From assembly GCA_023362775.1 (NCBI GenBank), contig JALMGJ010000004.1, positions 38,208,929 to 38,272,928 of the forward strand: a DNA stretch of 64,000 bases. Direction: 5' to 3'. The translations under genes and the position numbers were made by a program. Source of the DNA: Charina bottae (taxonomy: Eukaryota; Chordata; Lepidosauria; Squamata; Charinaidae). Under the pieces are notes generated by a model. The model ran no database searches and was not told the DNA's origin. It saw only the letters and a program-made list of their open reading frames with translations. This document shows positions 11,901-26,900 of the stretch, in pieces; position 1 is the stretch's first letter; each line of letters opens with the position of its first letter.

Positions 11901-14900
11901 TTTGAACCCAAAATTTTCTAGCTTTTTTGCAAGTCCACCAAGCATGATAAAATGACCCTTCATGTTTTTTCCATTTTTAGCATAAATTTGAGGTACCCTT
12001 ATACATTCTAGAAAGCTTTTCTGGTGACAGACACCAATGGTACATCATTTTATAAAAGTTCTCTTTTAAATTGTAACATAATGTAAATTTCAGTCCTTTC
12101 AACCACATATGTTCCCATTGATCCATCTGTATATTATAACCAATATTTTAGCCCATTTTATCATACACTCTTTAACTTGTTCTTCTTCTGTCTCAAATCT
12201 CAGTAAAATTTTATACACTTTAGCAATCACATGTTCCTCATTATCACATAATTCAATTTTAAATTCTGTCTTATGTTCAATTCCAAATGTCCTTTTATCT
12301 ACTTTAAATCTTTCTCTCAACTGTATATATGAGAACCATTGAAAACTAAATCCTTCCTCAGTAAATTGTTCTTTTGACTTCATCTTATATTCTCCATGCT
12401 GTTTCTCTAACAACTCACAGTGAAATATATTCTAAAAGATGACTCAACATGTTTTGCTTGGTTAATCTATTGGTCAGGGTATCAAAGATCATTATAGGAA
12501 ATTTGAAATTTTTTCAGCATGTTTACCTCTTACAGCGAGCAGTGTTATAAATTATGAACAGATTAACCAAAAGCTTGTCTAGTCCAGCATCCTCTTTTAT
12601 AGGGTGGCCCACCAGATCCCTCTCTGGAAAGCCCACAGATGGAGGCATGCTCCCTTTCCTGCTGTTAGGTAATCTTGCCTCGGAGCCTGGAGGTAGCTTA
12701 TAGCTGACCAGATCAATAGCTACCAATTGATCTGTTGTTCATAAATGTAAATTTTAAAGCAATCCAAGCTGATGGCCATCATCATATTCCAAAAAACAAC
12801 AGTGCTGTTCCCACAGTTTTCTTAAGAACAATTGATAGTAATATAAAAATGTGTAGTATTTTTTAATAGTTTTTAATCATGAAATCCCAATGGACATAAA
12901 TATGAGCTGTTTGCTTTAGTGAAGTCAAATGTTCACCTTGTTGAATTCTGCAGCGCAGAAAAATCCAGCATGATTCTCAAGTCAAGACTTGGCCCATTTC
13001 TTAGGAAGACACACTATTCTCAGTTCCTCAAATAAGGAATCCAAGAGTCAGGATACCTAGATTAAAAACTGTAATAGGCAGAATCACTTGCCTCTCCTTT
13101 CTCCTAAATCTCCTCTCCCCCACAATTTTTCCAAACATAATTTAATAATCTCTGTATCATATTGTAATAGTAAGCAATTGAAGTAGCAAAAACTGTCTCC
13201 CCTACTTTTTGGTACTCCTCTCCAACTTTTAAAATGGCTATGGGTTTGGCTGGATTTTTTACAGAATTGTATCTTATTATTTTTATAAAAAGTTAAGGGT
13301 TGAAAAATGTTATCCAGCTAACATCAGAAGTTGACACATGAAAAAGTAATGAATTAATTCCCATGACTAATAAATTCATGTGGAAAAAACAGAAACATGT
13401 TTTCTCTTGACATCTACAAGACAAAACTCTTAAGCAACATTTCATGTGTAACCTCAATAATACATTTGATCCTCTACTTCAGACATAAAGACATTTTGCA
13501 CTTTATGAGTGCAAAATAAATTGCTAAAACTAAAATATAAACACTTTTCATTAGGGATAATGCAAACCCATGTCTGTACCCATTAAGAAGTATGCAAAAT
13601 TTGAGGGCCTCTAAACAGGCAGTTTTCCATTCACCACTGGCCACAAGTTCCTCTACCCTGGGCTAAAGAGAGAGAGAAGAGTTCTTCTATTGTTAAAACT
13701 CTCAAATACTAAGTTTTTCTATATATTTAAATGTTTTTCACATTGAACTATCCTACTTTATCTTATTACTTGTTATTCCTTCCTCAAAAACTAAAATGGA
13801 TTCACCATTACAGTATACAGGTAGTCCTCACTTAACAACCATTCATTTAGTGATGGTTTGGACTTACAACGGTGCTGAAAAAACAGATTTACAACCGGTC
13901 CTCACACTTACGGTCGTCGCAGTGTCCCTGTGGTCATGTGGTCACAATTTGGGTGCATGGCAACCGGTTCGCATTTATGACCGTCACAGTGTCCCATGGT
14001 CACATGATTACCATTTTTGACCTTCCCGGACAGTTTCTGGCAAGGAAAATCAATGGGGAACTGCATGATTCACTTAATGACCACGTGGTTCGCTTAACGA
14101 CCACGGCAAAAGGGTGGTAAAATCAGCTTGGATTCGCTTAGCAACCAAAATTCCTGTCTCAATTGTGATCGCTAAGTGAGGACTACCTGTATCTCTGTGA
14201 GCACTGAAAGTGCTATCATTATCCAGCTACTTCAGTAGGCATCCCTGCTCAGCATAAGAGCCATGCTGTCCTCGCCCTGAAAATCAAAACTGAGTAACGT
14301 CAAATATTAAGAGAAGTACGACCGGTTTGAAAACTTCTGTGGTGAAATAGCTTAACAGTTTCCCCCTTTCTCACAGTGAGCTTCTGCTGATAATAAAACA
14401 ATTCAATTTATGGATTGTTTAAAAGGATTCAGTTGCTCACTGTCTCATTTTTACTTTATGTCTTTACTCCTTGGAGATTCATGGAATATACATTAGTCAA
14501 CATTTTCTGAGCCATGTTTAGTTTTAAGGATTTCGAGGGCACAGTGACCTCTACTATATAAACGTATGTACCACTTTTGCCACTGGCCTTTGTCTTTTAA
14601 ACAGAATTAACATTTTTGTCTCCAGCATAACCATCCTGCAGGATCCAATCTTTCTTTCTATTTAGTGTGTTCACTACACTGTGACTGGTGCTTTATTGAA
14701 AATGTTTCTCCTGCCTCTGTAGTGATACACAGTTTTTCTCACCTTCAAAATATTCATTAAACATCCCTGTATATATGCAAGTATTGATACCAGCTTGCCT
14801 ATGGAAGAGTCCATCTTGAATAATACCATGCCGAAATATTTCTTCCAATTTCCTGAAAGTTTTCTTCCTCTGCCAAAAAAAAAAAAAAGTTTCTATTTTG

Positions 14901-17900
14901 TATCTCACTCTCCGATGCATTAGAATTTATTTTGGTGATGTTTATGAGCTTTGCTTATTGTTGTGAAGCAATGGGAGGCATTGAGAATCATTCTGTATCT
15001 CTCTTATCACTCTGTGGCCCCCTGGCTGTCCTCCTGCTTGATCTGAGAATTCCCTGTGGGAGGCATTGCCTCATAATGTCTTCCTCTGGATGTATTTGAA
15101 ATATGGGGATCCAGGAGAGATAATTTAGCATGAAAACGGGACTTTCCAACACACCTCAAAAAGCAATTTCTTTCCCATTAATTTTAACAAGATCAGTAAA
15201 GAAAAAGAAGAAATTTCTAATAAAGTTTAACCACAGTAATGTCTGAGAGATAGGCACTCTGTGGATGATACCTAGTCTTAATCTAGAATAAACTAATATG
15301 ACTGGAAGTGTGTATCTTGATCTTATTTCTGTTTTACTACTGTTGCTAAATCATTACGCACCACTTATACGCTTATACATCTGCCTGTTACTGCAAATGC
15401 ATGTACTCACATGGAATACTGCCTTTGGGACTTGTGGATACAGGAAGTTCAGCTTCCAGTCAGATGCTTAGGAATGGCTTCCCTGTTGCACTTAACCATG
15501 AGCTAAATATGTGTCTATGTGAAACCGTGATAATTCTGCAAACAATTTGTAGTCGTGAGAATCCCTGGCAACCCATCTTGTTCTGCTCTCTTCTTCTGTT
15601 TTGGCAGAATCCTAACCTTCATTTATAGAAAGTGACATTCTCAGTATTCTCCCCCCCCACACACACACACACACTTGTCTCTCTCTCTCTCTTAAAATTG
15701 TGTTTTATCATTCCAGACCTAATGTTTCACTCGTTATTACCTGCTCTGGAGTGCTTCACTTATACCTCTAGGCTGATGATGACAGCAATAATAATAGTAG
15801 TACATATAATTTTATCTGGCATGTTTCAGATGTTCAAAGCACTTCTGTGATACATTTATCTCAGCAAATAATGAGACAAGCTGCAAAATATTTAAGGTTG
15901 ATTTTTTTGAATGGAAAACCATACAGTATTCACTTCTTTCATATTTCTCTTTCCTTCATGAACTACCATCCTTTTTCTTCCTTTGTTGGCTCAGTTTTAA
16001 TTCTTTGCAGTTTCTTACATTGGGGCCACTGTTCTTTTCTTTTCTCCTTTAGTTACTGAGAAAGGAATGTACAGAAGGAAAAGACAAATATTTTATTTCT
16101 TAGTGCATATATATTTTATCTTCCTGCCTACACATATGTTACTTCTGCTAATACTCACTTTATTTTTATTGCTTACTTCAGGCATCCTGCAATTCTATAC
16201 CATATTTGTGTTGGTACTTAACAAAGAGAGGGCCCCTACTTTACTAATCCAATTTCTTCTCATTTTTTGTGGGAGAGGAAAAGATGAAGGATAGATGATA
16301 AAACATGAGAGAAAGGGCATAGAAGTGGAAGATGCTGTCATCTGGACCTCCTATAAAAACCATGAATGAAACAGTCACATAACAAAAAGCTTTTTTGAAA
16401 ACTCCTTGTATCACACAATGGAACTGTCAGCCCTTTGAGGTAGTCCAGACAAGAAACCAATACCGTGAGTACTAATACTACTATCTGACCGTTGCCTTGG
16501 CTGCGGCTCTTCCTCCTCCTGTCTCAAGGATATTCCCACAGATCATTCTTGCTCCTGACAGCTACATTAGATTGATTTTGTGCCATCAAGCTGGTGAAAA
16601 CCCTTGGTGACCACATAGATTTTTCTCAAGGAGAATCTGACCCCAGCCTGGTCTTTCAGGTCTTATAATGGTGCACCCATTGTCGCTATAATCAAGTCAG
16701 TCCACCTTGCTGTTGGATGTCCTCTTCTCTTTCTTTCAACCTTTCCCAGTATTATAGACTTTTCAGATACTATTTATCGCCTTTACAGCCACTTACGGGT
16801 CCACTGTTAAAATTTTACCCTTGGAAGACAATCTTACTCGGCTACGAGTGATCGCCAATGACATGAATCTGGCCAATACACATAATGCAAAACTCCAGGC
16901 CTTATCCATGCAGTATAGAAATGTATCACAGCAGAATCGCAGTGTGTTGTAGGAATAACGTTTGAACCATGGCTGATGAGGAAATCAACATTGCCAGGGT
17001 ATTTTCACACTCTGTAATAATCTTAATGTTGGCATAGTAATCCAAGAGACAGCAAAAAAATGTATTTGAAGATGAAAACACAAGATGCATAAAAATACAC
17101 AAAGTGTATAAACTTTAGGAAGTTCATTACAGCTGAGTATCTCTTCAGAGCATAAATTTTAAAACAATAATGAAAAAGGAAATAGAAGAGTAACTAGTTC
17201 TGCAACTAGATATTTTCATTTATCGTCTCTTCGTGAAGAAAACAATTATATATGACAATAGAACAATATTTACATGGACTGTTAATTCTTCTGTTCTAAT
17301 TTCAAAAGCTTAATGAAATTTCTATTTACATGGACTGCTCACATTTCCATTCTAATTTTAAAAGCTTAAATATTTGTCTCAGCTTAGATTGTTCTCTGTA
17401 CTGAATCTTCAGTGAATTTAAATACTGTAGCAGAATATAATAGAAAGTATTTGTGCTTAATAAGCTGCAGATCAAGCACATTTACTGGAATCCTTTTTGA
17501 ATATAGTGGTATCTACTTTTAAGTAAGCATCTATATGATTGCACATATACAAAAACCCAACTAAATGTAATTTTTTTTTTACTTTAGATTCTCATGATGC
17601 AGTTCTGCGGTTCAATTCTGCTCCAACAAAGGGTTATGAAAAAGATGTTGGAAATAAAACTACTATGCGCATCATTAATTCCCAGGTAAATCTGTTAAAG
17701 ATCCATAAATGTATATTATTTTCTAGGAGATTTTGACTTTTTTGTTAGCATTATGAAACTTAATGAACACATTTCTAAATTTGTACATGTCCCATTCAAA
17801 TCTGTCCCATTCTCCATACATATACTTCACAGGTTTTTTTTACCACTCTATAACATAATTTTAAAATGTATCATCTAAGTTACTAGATTCTCCTGTTTGT

Positions 17901-20900
17901 GTAACCCATATTTTATTTATTAATCAAAAATGGCTTGATGCTCGTAGATTGTTGATAAGCATCAACCAGCACGTCTAACTATTAGTTTCACTGTAAAGTT
18001 CTGCTGTGATTGTAAATAATAAGCTTCTAGCTTCATAATATATAGGTAAGTTTTTTAATTGTATATCCTAGAGATCACATAAAAAGACAGTGGTGAAAAA
18101 GAAAACAGGAAAGCCTGATCCAGTGGCATTTGTTTATTTCTGTGTCCCTAACATATTTATTGTTTAATTCTTTATAAATTGTATCTTAAATAGATAACTT
18201 CATTTTGTCTGCATTTTAAGTGTCCAGATTTGTACTTCCTAGGCAAATAACCAGGATAGAACACATCTTTTGGATTGTACGTTTTTCCAGATATGTAATT
18301 ATCACCTTAAAAAATGCATGCAAAAATATTTTGGAGAAATATGTGTTTAAAATGATGCTAGAAAGATATTTATGCAGAAGTAAATCTGAATTTTTGAAAT
18401 TTAAAAATCCAACAGGATGTGGAAATTGGATGGGATGGATGTAGAAATTCGGACATATGGTACTGGCATTGAATATTCAGACTGTTACACCATAGGAGCC
18501 CATGGAAACAAGATAAAATAGGGGTGACCTAAACAAGTGGAGATGTGGAGATTGGAATGAATCTAAGTGCCATAGTGATTAGAGATTCATGACCAAGCAG
18601 AATGAATACACTTTTTTAAAAATCTGCACTGCCCTCTTGTGGACATTGTTCACTCCGAAACAAACTTATTTGTAAGCATTTTGAATTTTAGTTTTCTTAT
18701 CTGTGACTTGCAGCTAATAACTCCCCCACTCCTCAGTCCATAATTATTTCTTAAATATATGTTAGAAAATGTTGTGACCACAACTTATGATCACGTGACC
18801 GCAACTTATGATTTTACTGCTGGCTTCTCCTTTGACTCTGCTTGTCGGAAGCCGGTTGTGAAGCCCGCAAATGGTGATCATGTGACTGCGGGATGCTGCA
18901 ACAATTGTAAACGCCTGCTGGTTGTGAAGCACCCAAATGTCAATCACATGACCATGGGAAGCTGCGATGGCCATAAATGCGAAGATAGGTTGCAAAGCTT
19001 TTTTTTTAACCATCGTAACTTTCAATGGTCACTAAACAAGGCAGTCGGTAAGCGAGGACTACCTGTATGTTGCACCCTGTCCCAATTGGCAAAGCAACTC
19101 TGCTAATTTGCTTTCTTTTGTGTGAAGAAAAGCAGAAATATAAATGCTCTTTCCACTCAATATGTTGGACAATACCTATATTTACTTAAAAACCATGGCC
19201 AATATCATAATACTGTATCTTTGGCTGTTGTGGCTTATTAGTACAGAGCTTTCCAAACTGTGTGTCGCGACACAAAAGTGTGTCGCCACACACAGTCTGG
19301 TGTGTCGCCACACAACCCGGAAGCGCTGATCATCATCAGCGCTTCCGGGTTTTCCCGTAGCGACACACCAACGGCGGTTGGTGTGTCGCCGTGGGAAAAC
19401 TTTGGAAAGCCCTGGCTTAGTAGCTAGTATTATTTAACAGTGACAATTATTGATTGAAACCTACATAGAAAAATAAAAACCCAGTCTTTGGCAGAGCCAT
19501 TCCCACTATTACTCTCTTCCTTGAAAGTGATATGAGAACACTTACCTTTTTCTCTGTAATGGTATTCTATATACGGAGGATACAAGGGTACTTCAAATTT
19601 CTTTCCGGGGGGGGGGGGCATTTAAACTTGGTGACAGAGGGTTTTTTGGTTTTCTTAAAAGCTAAACTGGCAGCTAATGGTAGGAACATAGAAGGAAAAT
19701 AAAGTTTGGAAGATTTTTAGTAGATATGTATCTCTTTGCATTTAACAGATTCTTACTAATCCTAACTATCATTTCGTCGATAACTCCTTGTATAAAGATG
19801 TTATTTTAGTGGCTTGGGACCCTGCTCCCTATTCTGCAAATCTGGATATGGTAAGTCATCAGCTAATGTGTTGATACCACTGTGTAATTTCTTTATTCAA
19901 AAGAAATGAGCTTCACAATCTTCTTCAGGGCTTTTGTCAACTGAGATCTCTGAATGTTAGGAATTGTTAAATCATTTAAAGGTGTAGACCACAATTTTTA
20001 AAGTATTGAAAACCAGTCCATATCTCATTAAATGTATTCCCAGAGTAGAAAATGATTGACCCAAAGATCTGCCAGTACATTGCCAGTTGAACTGTAGCCA
20101 TCTTTAGATTTCTAGCTTTGGGGGGTTCTCTGTATTTCTAACTATTTAATGTTCTCTGACTCATGCATGCACACATACATGAACACCCTATACTTATTTA
20201 TTTATTTGTTGAATTTATCACCGCCCATCTCCCCCAGAAGAGAGACTCTGGGCAGTTTACAATAAAAACACAATTAATTAAAATACAGTTATAAATACAA
20301 TAAATAGCGATAAGATTATAAAATCTAATAAAATCTGGATGGCAGAGGTTCTTCTTCAGTCCATGAGTAAAAAGGGCCACTCTCAGGCTGTTCTAGGGAG
20401 CTAGCCATCCCCAGGAGTGAACACTGTCCTTCCCGCCCCAGGCATGTTGACAAAACCAGGTTTTGAGTTTTTTCCGGAAGTCCAGGAGAGAGGGGATCCA
20501 TCTTACCTCCGGGGGAAGAATGTTCCAAAGGGCAGGGGCTATTGCAGAGAAGGCCCGCTTCCATGACCCCGCCAGATGGAATTCTTTAACAGAGGGGGTC
20601 CGGAGCATGCCCTCTCTTCATCCCCGGGTGGGATGAGTCGATGTAATGGGGATGAGACGGTCCCTTAGAAAACCTGGACCCATGCCATGTAGGGCTTTGA
20701 AGGTCATAACCAACACCTTGAATTGGACCCAGAAGCAAACTGGAATCCAGTGCAGCTTGCACAGCAGAGGTATTACGTGTGTCCACCTTGGGACACCCAA
20801 GATTGCCCGCACTGCTGCATTTTGGACCAGCTGTAGCTTCCTGATATCCTTCAAGGGTAGCCCTATGTAGAGCGTATTACAGTAGTCTATCTGGGAGACA

Positions 20901-23900
20901 ACCAGGGCATGAGTGACCGTTCGAAGGGCCTCTTGTTCCAGGAAGAACGAGAGGCCCCTCTATTCTCTTTCAAGGTAACCAAAGTTTAGAAAAGGAGTAA
21001 TAGTAAGGGGGGGGGAAAGTGAAATAGCCAAAAAAAAGTAAGGCATGAGATAAGAAATGAAATTGAAACAACACAATTCATTAGAGTTCTTACTACTTAT
21101 TCTATCATCCTTGTTTCCACCCTGCTTCGTACACTGCCTTGTGTTCTTTAAACTTCTCCCTTCCCTCTTTTTTAGGATATCAATTCAGCCACAACTTTCT
21201 TGAACTTTCCCTTCCTCTCAGTCCATTTATTTTTCCTTCATATATCTCTTTTGCAATGCAGCCATTCATTCATTTTCTCTGTTTGACCAAACCCCCCTAA
21301 CATACTTCTACTGTACTAGTCACTAACTCTTGTATTCAGTCTACATTCATTCAGCACCAATTCATATTTTACTCTATCTCTTCTTGTTTTCCATTATACC
21401 ATTCAGGTTTCATTCAACTTTTATGTTTCTCCTGATGTACCAGCTCACACTGCCAGCTCATACCTGTCTACCACCATCACATTACTGAAAATATCTCCAT
21501 CCATTTTCCCAGCTTCAGTAAACACTCCATCAAATTCATCTACTTACTCTAGTTTTTTGCCGTGCATATAGAAATAAATTCATTCATTCATTCATTCAAT
21601 TTCTATGGCTGCCAATCTCAAATTAATGACTCTGGGTGGCTAACAATGTTAGAAATATAAAAACAGAAAAAAACAGAAAAACAACACACATAAAACAGCA
21701 ACCGGGGTAAAAACAGATCCCTCAGTAACAAATAATATAACCATTGCACAGGCCCAACCCACCTCCTGACCCCCAGTGACAGAACCAAGTCTTTAAGGCC
21801 TTACGGAAGGGCCAATCTGATCTCTGGGGTTAAGATGTTCCAAAGGGCAGGCACCATGAAAAAAAAGGCGCTCTTTCTGGATCCTACCAGATGAGAGTAG
21901 AGCCCCTCAGTCCAGGAAAGAGCACAACTGGCACACAACATGAAGCTGTGAAGGACTCCTGTGAGTTCAGGAGGACTCCCAGATTGCACAGTGGTTCTGT
22001 TTGGGGAAGTGAGACCCCATCTAGAACTAAAGATGGAAAATCCCCAGAACCAGGGGGCCCTAATACCCAAAGCCATTCAGTCTTGCTAGGGTTGAGCTGA
22101 AGCCTGTTGTTCCCATCCAGACACCCACAGCATCCAGACACCAAGACACAGCCTCCATGGTAACTCTTGGATAGTCAGGGATGGAGATCTAAAGCTGTGT
22201 ATCATCAGCATACGATGATACTTCACCCCATGCCATCAGATAACCTCACCCAGCAGCTTCATGAAGATGTTAAACATGAGAGGAGGGAGACCCCGCAAAG
22301 CAGGGGCCATGGGCTACACCTCTCCTTCCCTATCAACACCAACTGGAATTGGCCCTGGAGAAAGGAAAAGAACCAGCACAACACAGTACCACCCACTCCC
22401 AATCCCTGGAGCTGACCCGGAAGAATACCAAGGTTGATGGTATCAAAAACTGCCAAGAGATCAAGAAGAGCAAGGATGGATGCACTTTGGTCAATCAAAG
22501 TTATCAAATAATTCTTTTTAAGGTAAAGATTTCCCCCTCACGTTTGTGCAGTCGTGTCCGACTCTAGGGGCCGGTTCATCTCCGTTTGTTAGCCGAAGTG
22601 CCAGCGTTGTCCGAAGAGGCTTCCATGCAAATGCAAGTAGATTAATAGGTACCACTTCGGTGGATAGGTAACAGCATTCTGCATGCATCATGCTGGCCAC
22701 ATGATCGTGGAAGCGTCTTCGGACAATGCTAGCTCTTCGGCTAACAAACGGAGATGAGCACCGGCCCCTAAAGTCGGACACGACTGCACAAATGTGCGGG
22801 GGGAACCTTTACCTTTTAAGTGCCGTTTGTAGGAACTGTAAATATGCAATGTAATTTTTGTCTCTATTTTTGTCAGCATTTTTCCTGAATATCTGTGTGT
22901 GCATTTGTGTGTGGTAAGATAATTGTTTCTTGAGTCCTAGAGGTGGCTGAAATTTATGTCATATTAAGAGCTTCCTAACCAGTCCTCCAATCTATTACTG
23001 TAAAGAATTTACCTATTGGTTTAACTATTGGGCTGAAGGTTTTCCTAGATTCTGTAAGGAAGAGGCCTAAAAGGGGCCAAGTACCCAATCCAGTTCTTTA
23101 GAATTTAAGTGCAAATTGCAGACCATAGACTGAAATATTCTAGAGTTACATGGAAAGCATTTCAAAATCTTTGCTCATTTTGCAGTCCTTCATATCAGAA
23201 CAATCTAAAATATTTATTGGTTTTTAAGTAAAAGTAGTCTTCTGCTGTGCTATGCCAGGTGCATTCATATTTACAGAGATGACAATGGGATACCTTAGAT
23301 ATGTTTTGGTGTATTCTGAGCACTCCAAGAAAATACATTTTTATTTCCCCCGCCAGTGGTATAAGAATCCAGACTACAACTTGTTTACTCCATACGTACA
23401 ACATCGCAGTAAGAATCCAAACCAGCCATTCTACATTCTTCATCCAAAATTTATATGGCAGCTCTGGGATATTATTCAAGAGAACACTAAAGAGAAGATA
23501 CAACCCAATCCTCCTTCTTCAGGTTTCATTGGTAGGTATATCTGGTGGTAGATTTACTCATGAGTTGTGTCCCTGTAATAATTACTTGTATAAGTTGAAA
23601 TCTTGCATATCAGCAAGGTAAAAATAAAAATATTTCAGAGACTGATGGAAAGCATGCTTTTCAATAGTAGGTACCATATCAACTGCTCATATTTCCTAAT
23701 TTTTTCAGGACACCCTGGGATTTATAAAAAAAACATTTATTACTGAAGTGTGCTCCAAAAATTATATCTATGGTAGACAAGTTGTACTTGATTTCTTACA
23801 AAGACAATATATAAAACTAATGAATAATGACTAAAGTCATAAATCATCTTCAGTTGAACTCTAGATATGAAAGCATTTTAAGGTATGTCTGCACTGGCAT

Positions 23901-26900
23901 TTAGAGATTAATGGAATATCTTAGTTTAAGGAGCTGAAATTATAAATAGTTTGGCCTAAAGATGTTTCAGTGATATTTGCATAAAATATCAAATAATTTA
24001 TTAAACATAATGTCACAATCCAGAGGATACAGATTAAAATACAATGGCTACTTTCTACTATAATAAGAAGCTCATCCAGCTGGCTTTGTGCCAAATGCGG
24101 GACTAGAACTCACAGCCTCCTGGTTTCTAGCCTGGTTTGTGTTTGTGTGTGGTAAGATAATTGTTTATTGAGCCCTAGAGGTGGCTGAAATTTATGTCAT
24201 ATTAAGAGCTTCCTAACCAGTCCTCCAGTCTTGAACCACTAGACCAAACTGGCTCTCTTGCCATTAGTTGGGTCGTCTTTATATTTAATCTTAGTCTTAT
24301 TTTTTCACTGTGTTCCGTGACACTCAGTACTTGAGCTTGTAGATCATTTGCATTTTCAGCTATCCTAGTAGTATGACCAGCATGGCATAGATTATTGTTT
24401 CTTCCTCTAATTTTAAAACCACACTCATCTTCTTTGAATCCTGCTTCCTTAAATATACTGTATATTCAGCATATAGGTTGAATAAATAAGGAAAGAGTAT
24501 ACAGCTTTATCTCACTCTTTTGCCGACTTGAAACCAGTCTGTTTTGCTTCAAGACTATGGCTTCTTGTCTGGTATATAAGTTTTATATGAGGACAATAAG
24601 ATGTTCTGGCATTCCCATTTTCGTAAGCATATTCCAAAGTTTGACATAATCAACACAATCAAAGGCCTTTCTATACTTAACTAAGCACATATTGACTTAT
24701 TTTTGGTATTCTTTGGGTTTCTTAATTATCCAGCATGCATCAGCAATAATGTTTCTTGTTCCTCAGCCTTTTTACAAATCAACTTGAACAATTGGTTTTC
24801 TCTCTTACCACATGGATGATATTCTGGAGGTGACGGACTCGACCGTGGGGGAGCTGGGGGTGGCGATGGCCGACAGGAAGCTCTGGCGTGGGCTGGTCCA
24901 TGAAGTCACGAAGAGTCGGAAGCGACTGAACGAATAAACAACAACAACAACTTACCACATAGGACTCTAATCTTTATTGCATGATCCTAAGCATTATTTT
25001 GTTAACATATGAAGTTAAAGATGTTGTACAATAGTTTGCACACTCTGTTAAGTCTGCTTTCTTTGGTATTTGTATGTAGACTGAGCTCTTCCAGTCTATT
25101 GGCCACTGTCAGGCCCAGCCCAAGAATGACAAAGAATCAGTCCAGCCAAATTTCAGTTCTTTATTTGCTCACACCGTGTAGAAAGAATCTTGCCAGACTC
25201 AAGCAACTCTACCTAACCGAAGGGGAAATAACCTGGGAAAGCTCTAGGGCGGGGCTATTCTGAACCTCTTGGTTTTCCCACATTCGCTTCCTGGACTGTG
25301 TCTCCTCTTATCTTATCTTGTCCTCCTCCTTGGAATGTGCTTCCTGAGAACCAGCGGCACTACGGAAAGGCACTACTGAAATCCATCGCATCCACAGTAT
25401 CATTCTCCAAATTGGCTGGCACAGTTTGGTTAGAACCTTTACTGATTCTTCTTCTGTTGCTTGCCATATTTCTGTAGATATTTCATCAATTCCTGTAGCC
25501 TTCCAACTTGGCAATGACAGAGTACTAATCTAACTTCATCATCTAGTACTAGAAATTCTTATAAATAGGGAACTATCTTCTAAGGTATCCTGGATGTTGA
25601 CATGTCTATTGTACAGAATTTCAGTATACTCCTATCTTTGGTTGATCTGCTTTGAGTCAGTTGAGTCTTTTAGCATATCAGTTTGGGGTTGGAAATTCCT
25701 TCTGAGTTCAGTATTTTGGGAGATTTTCCTTGTTTTTCCATGTTAGTTCCCATCATCAGTGTTTTTACAGATTTCATTGAAATACTTCTTTTTTTCTAAC
25801 AGCCTTCTGGAGTTCCTTTTTGAGATCTTTTGTCTTTCTTGGCATTGACTTTTCTCTCCTTGGCACTTTCCACTGTATGTTCTGACATCCAGTTTACTTT
25901 TTTATGTTTCTTAGCCTTTGGCAGTCCCTTTTTACATTCATGCTTAACAACTTATTTAATTTCATTCAACAGTTCCTTTGGTTCTCTGTCAGTGACGTTC
26001 AGAACTTCAAAGTGATTCCTGATGTTCTTGAAAATGTGGGTATATGCGGCTCAAGATTATATCATGGAAACCGGATACTTCGTTCTTATGCTTTCGCTTG
26101 ACTAGGCAGCTCGTGATTCCACAGTCAGCCCCTGGCACATCTTTGCTGTTGGAACTGAGCTCTTACACTTCCTTGTACTAATAATATAGTCAAATTGATT
26201 TCCGTGTACCCCATCAGCTCTTTCTCAATAGCCATCCGGCCTGATGGGCCCATCATCCAACACTGTATTGTCAGTCACTTTATCTTGTCTATCCATGTGG
26301 GTTTCTTGGTAAAACACAAGCGTGGTTTATCATTCCTTTCCTCCTTTGCAGGATGAAATGATGCCTTTGCTGTTGTTACTAAAATGATCATCTACCTCCA
26401 GCATTTTCCTATATTGCTGCCACTCTGCTTGCTTTAGCTGAGCAGCTGAGATGATTTTCATGCCTTGAGTGACCCTGCTGAGAATATATACTCTTGGCAT
26501 GTACTCCTGGCGCTCTTTGCCCATCAATCCCAGGCATGATGAGGCAGCACAGCAAGACTTGCGGGGAGGAGATGATCTTGCAAAATAACACTTCATTACT
26601 TTCCGTTCAATTCATCATCTTATATTCTTGCTTAGCCCTTTCTTTATCAAGTTTTCCCATCCCTACTTTTCCTTCCAACCTTTCACAACATGTATGTTAT
26701 ACTCCAATATTTTATTTTGTTCAACGATGTTCTAAATGTATTAGTTTTTACTTATTCCTCTTCATTCATGTATTTATCCCTCCTACAAATCATTCACTAA
26801 TGAATTTCATTTTTTTTTACTATGTGTCAGCCCTAGATGGGTATCTTTCCCGTGCAAAGGCACCCAGCAGATGTAAAGATAGGGAACAGGAGGTGGTGGC

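Noticed and set aside
12099..12413. 104-codon minus-strand gene
   Set aside because: It reads as a piece of L1 ORF2, with stops in the continuing homology.
18759..19106. 115-codon open frame, with similar ones at 13796, 37328 and 53487
   Set aside because: All lie in copies of the same Tc1/mariner MITE and have no transposase motifs.
20325..20854. Minus-strand open frames of 60-80 codons
   Set aside because: They are L2-type ORF2 C-terminal and UTR sequence.
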